From: Desulfobacterales bacterium
Lineage (GTDB): Bacteria; Desulfobacterota; Desulfobacteria; Desulfobacterales; UBA11574
Reading direction: 5' to 3'
DNA length: 6,171 bases
Assembly (NCBI GenBank): GCA_030145595.1
Contig: JAQYVG010000200.1
Location: 1 to 6,171, forward strand
The translations under genes were made by a program, and so were the position numbers. This document shows, piece after piece, positions 6,110-6,171 of the stretch. How positions within the stretch are numbered: the first letter of the stretch is position 1; each line of letters starts with the position of its first letter. The notes below the pieces were generated by a model. The model saw only the letters and a program-made list of their open reading frames with translations. It was not told the origin of the DNA and searched no databases.

Positions 6110-6171
6110 GTTGGATTCAGATTATCCATAATTGAATAGAGATGCTATCGATGATAATATTCGCCGGCAGT

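Noticed and set aside
6110..6171. Possible C-terminal tail of an upstream gene such as mrdA (PBP2)
   Set aside because: All three minus-strand frames hit stops within about 20 codons of the edge (for example TAGEYYHR then stop) and none resembles a PBP2 C-terminus. Too short to call.

Overview
The window carries the F1-proximal part of a split F-type ATP synthase operon, all on the minus strand, preceded by the cell-shape gene rodA. Reading right to left (direction of transcription) the order is rodA, atpF' (b'), atpF (b), atpH (delta), atpA (alpha), atpG (gamma) and the first third of atpD (beta). Paired b and b' genes, absence of atpB/atpE (subunits a and c) from this cluster, and rodA just upstream match the arrangement of Desulfobacterota (Deltaproteobacteria), probably a sulfate reducer of the Desulfobacterales type. 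This is inferred from gene order and protein character, not from a database search.

Region by region: 6051-6171 is a short non-coding leader with a degenerate 7-bp tandem repeat. 4944-6050 is rodA. 4777-4943 holds a well-formed sigma70-type promoter for the atp operon (TTGACA-17-TATAGA) and an imperfect direct repeat covering its -35 region. 3084-4776 has atpF', atpF and atpH joined by 1-nt stop/start overlaps. atpA follows atpH with no gap (1566-3083). An 81-bp spacer with another degenerate 7-bp repeat separates atpA from atpG (588-1484). A 56-bp AT-rich spacer with a perfect AGGAGGT ribosome binding site precedes atpD.

The main anomaly is atpD. It begins normally at 531, but homology to the beta subunit ends abruptly after residue 104 (about base 220), in the conserved GRPVD segment before the nucleotide-binding domain. 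The remaining 219 bp to the window edge are AT-rich (about 34% GC by hand count, against about 48% in a nearby 60-bp stretch of atpD), contain no recognisable gene, and are rich in short palindromes. This is best explained by an inserted element or a rearrangement/assembly junction whose other end lies outside the window. I could not identify the element from the visible end.

Together the atp genes encode the membrane stator (b, b'), the delta connector, the alpha catalytic-hexamer subunit, the gamma rotor shaft and the start of the catalytic beta subunit. RodA is the unrelated SEDS peptidoglycan polymerase of the elongation machinery.
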